A stretch of DNA of 64,000 nt, from the NCBI GenBank assembly GCA_963082975.1, contig OY720344.1:77364053-77428052 (forward strand), written 5' to 3'. The position numbers were made by a program, and so were the translations under genes. The notes beneath the pieces were generated by a model, which saw nothing but the letters and a program-made list of their open reading frames with translations, did not search any database and was not told where the DNA came from. The first letter of the stretch is position 1. Each line of letters starts with the position of its first letter. Below, one piece after another: positions 62,420-64,000 of this stretch. The stretch is from Labia minor (Eukaryota > Arthropoda > Insecta > Dermaptera > Spongiphoridae).

Positions 62420-64000
62420 ATGCCCAAACGACATTTACAAAAAGAAATTATAAATGAATTGGAAAGTAGTGATGACGAATTTTATTTGGACTCGTATGGC
62501 CATGAAGAAATAAATTCCTCTAGTAATAGTGACACGGAAAGTTTTGAAGAAGAAGAATAGGAAATTGATATTAGCACAGATAGTGATATCGTAGTTGATA
62601 AAAAAAGAAGAACAGTGCCTTTACCAACGAGTTCAAGCAACAGTGAAGATGAGTATACCACTAAAAGGACAGACAACTATGGGCCATGGGTGGACGTCAC
62701 TCTTCAAGACAATGTGCCATATAGGATCGATTTTACTTCCGGCCAAAAATCTGAAGGCCCACAAATCCCAGATAACTGCACAAAACCTACAGATTTTTTT
62801 AAACTTTTTTTTTCTGATGAACTTATCGAAAAAATAGTAGAAGAGACAAATATTTATGCTCGAAATAAAATAGAAAAAAAAAATCTGTCCAAACGGTCCA
62901 CGTGGCATACGTGGGTTGATGTTACCGTAGAAGAAATTACAGCATTTATTGGAGTTATCCTAAATATGGGCACAATTACTGTTAGTAATCTGCAAGAATA
63001 TTGGTCCCAAAATTTCAACTCAAAAATTCCTTTCTTTGGTAGTATATTTAGAAGAGAAAGATTTATGCAAATATTTTGGATGTTTCACTTATATAAGAAT
63101 AATCCAAATAACCAAAGTCTTAGAGCCCGAACACATAAAGTTAGCCATTATTTAGAATTTTTAAATAAAAAATTCAAAAAACATTTTGTTCCGTCAAGAG
63201 AAATCTCAGTTGATGAGTCAGTGGTGGGATTCAAAGGGAAAATATGTTTTCTGACATATAATCCAAATAAACCTACCAAGTGGGGAATAAGAATATATGT
63301 ACTCGCAGATGCCAATACAGGGTATGTATATTCAATTTTACCCTATTATGGAAGCTTGTCTTCAGAAGATTTACCACGACCTGATCTTCTCATAAGTACA
63401 AGAATAGCACTAAAATTGTGCCAAGACTTATTGGATAGCAATCCTGGTAGTAAAGGATACCATATTTATACGGATAGGTACTACACAAGCTTACCACTTG
63501 CACAAGAACTGCTAAAGCTAAATATATATACAACAGGAACTATACAAAATAATAGAAAGTTTATACCATATTCAATAAAAAAACCAAAGTTTTCTCAAAA
63601 CAATACATTTGCCTGCAGATCAGAAAATTTGCTATTGTTGGTATGAAAAGATAAACGTGTCGTCACTATACTTAGCAGCTGGGACGTTTCAGGTACTCAA
63701 CCAATAACTAGAAGAGTACGTGGAGGTAATATCCAAGTTATAGATAAGCCAATAGTAATTGTTAATTACAATAAATATATGGGAGGCGTAGATCGAGCCG
63801 TCTCATATTCAGCGTCATATTGTTTTATGAGAAAATCATTGAAATGGTGGCGGAAATTATTTTTTTGGGGACTTGAATTATGTAGTGTGAATGCATATTT
63901 ACTATATGAAATAACTCAAAATCGCCAAAATAAACGACCAATGACGCATTTAAAGTTTGTTCGAGAAATAGTAGATGGACTGACAGCAAATTACCGAAAG
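62420..64000 (+). pseudogene. piggyBac transposase, two nonsense codons, C-terminus beyond window
   Basis: ATG at 62,420 opens MPKRHLQKEIINELESSDDE followed by an acidic Ser/Glu-rich stretch. A TAG at 62,558-62,560 (codon 47) interrupts it, and the same frame continues to a TGA at 63,644-63,646 (codon 409, in a place where the family has Trp before KDKRVV) and on to the window end. The frame itself is never shifted. Conserved blocks: WVDVTVEEITAFIGVILNMG, SREISVDESVVGFKGK, KWGIRIYVLAD, YHIYTDRYYTSLPLA, VNYNKYMGGVD and KWWRKLFFWGLELC. The catalytic aspartates fall at codons 265, 352 and 458, close to D268, D346 and D447 of the founding piggyBac protein. The C-terminal cysteine-rich zinc domain would follow the window end. 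The enzyme excises and inserts DNA at TTAA. The stops could be recent mutations; readthrough is not suggested by context. Confidence 0.9.

Larger units (their letters stand above)
61836..64000 (+). mobile_element. piggyBac element, left part (continues past the window)
   Basis: The element starts with CCC after TTAA, carries a subterminal repeat array, a 460-base non-coding leader and a transposase frame that runs to the window end. Two nonsense codons make this copy non-autonomous as read. The right terminus is not in view. Confidence 0.85.

Overview
The window looks like repeat-rich, strongly A+T-rich (by eye roughly three quarters A/T) nuclear DNA from an arthropod. The evidence is the transposon content: LINE reverse transcriptase remnants ending in long TA or GATA runs, a piggyBac transposase, a mariner-type transposase with a DUF4817-like head, and a Gag/protease retroelement of a type I associate with spiders and other arthropods. 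I cannot name the species. I found no convincing host protein-coding exon, no rRNA and no canonical tRNA, so the window is best read as intergenic or intronic.

Layout. Positions 1-5,700 hold two short inverted-repeat elements (238-686, 1736-2267), a decayed LINE 3' half (2395-3239) and a nearly perfect 229-bp inverted repeat (4903-5695). Positions 5,700-20,990 are almost gene-free: A+T-rich DNA with TA microsatellites and short islands of more balanced composition that could be conserved regulatory DNA. Positions 20,994-25,205 hold a foldback MITE, a 5'-truncated R1/Jockey-group LINE with a 13-bp target-site duplication and a poly(A) tail, and an internally deleted mariner-like element. Positions 25,200-53,760 are mostly gene-free. 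They hold a pair of related repeats (30,650 and 39,862, the first a deletion derivative), a 2.2-kb inverted-repeat element with a unique G+C-richer core (43,395-45,616), members of a short tRNA-like family, and an A-tailed retroposon-like segment near 52,020.

Positions 53,760-64,000 are a nested transposon stack. A LINE on the minus strand (55,447-56,233 and 60,631-60,900) is split by an LTR retrotransposon (56,234-60,630). Its two 901-bp LTRs look identical, and its only gene is a 640-codon open frame encoding Gag and an aspartic protease joined directly to a short C-terminal tail; reverse transcriptase, RNase H and integrase are absent. It therefore looks like a recently moved non-autonomous element served in trans by a complete relative. 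To its right a piggyBac element begins at 61,836 beside a TTAA site, with three hairpin-forming subterminal repeats and a transposase frame broken by two stop codons but keeping the catalytic aspartates. It runs off the window end.

The most unusual observations are the reiterated LTR-end/primer-binding-site units in the LTR retrotransposon, its in-frame pol deletion, the hairpin array at the piggyBac end, the near-perfect palindrome at 4.9-5.7 kb, and the 2.2-kb foldback element with captured core DNA.
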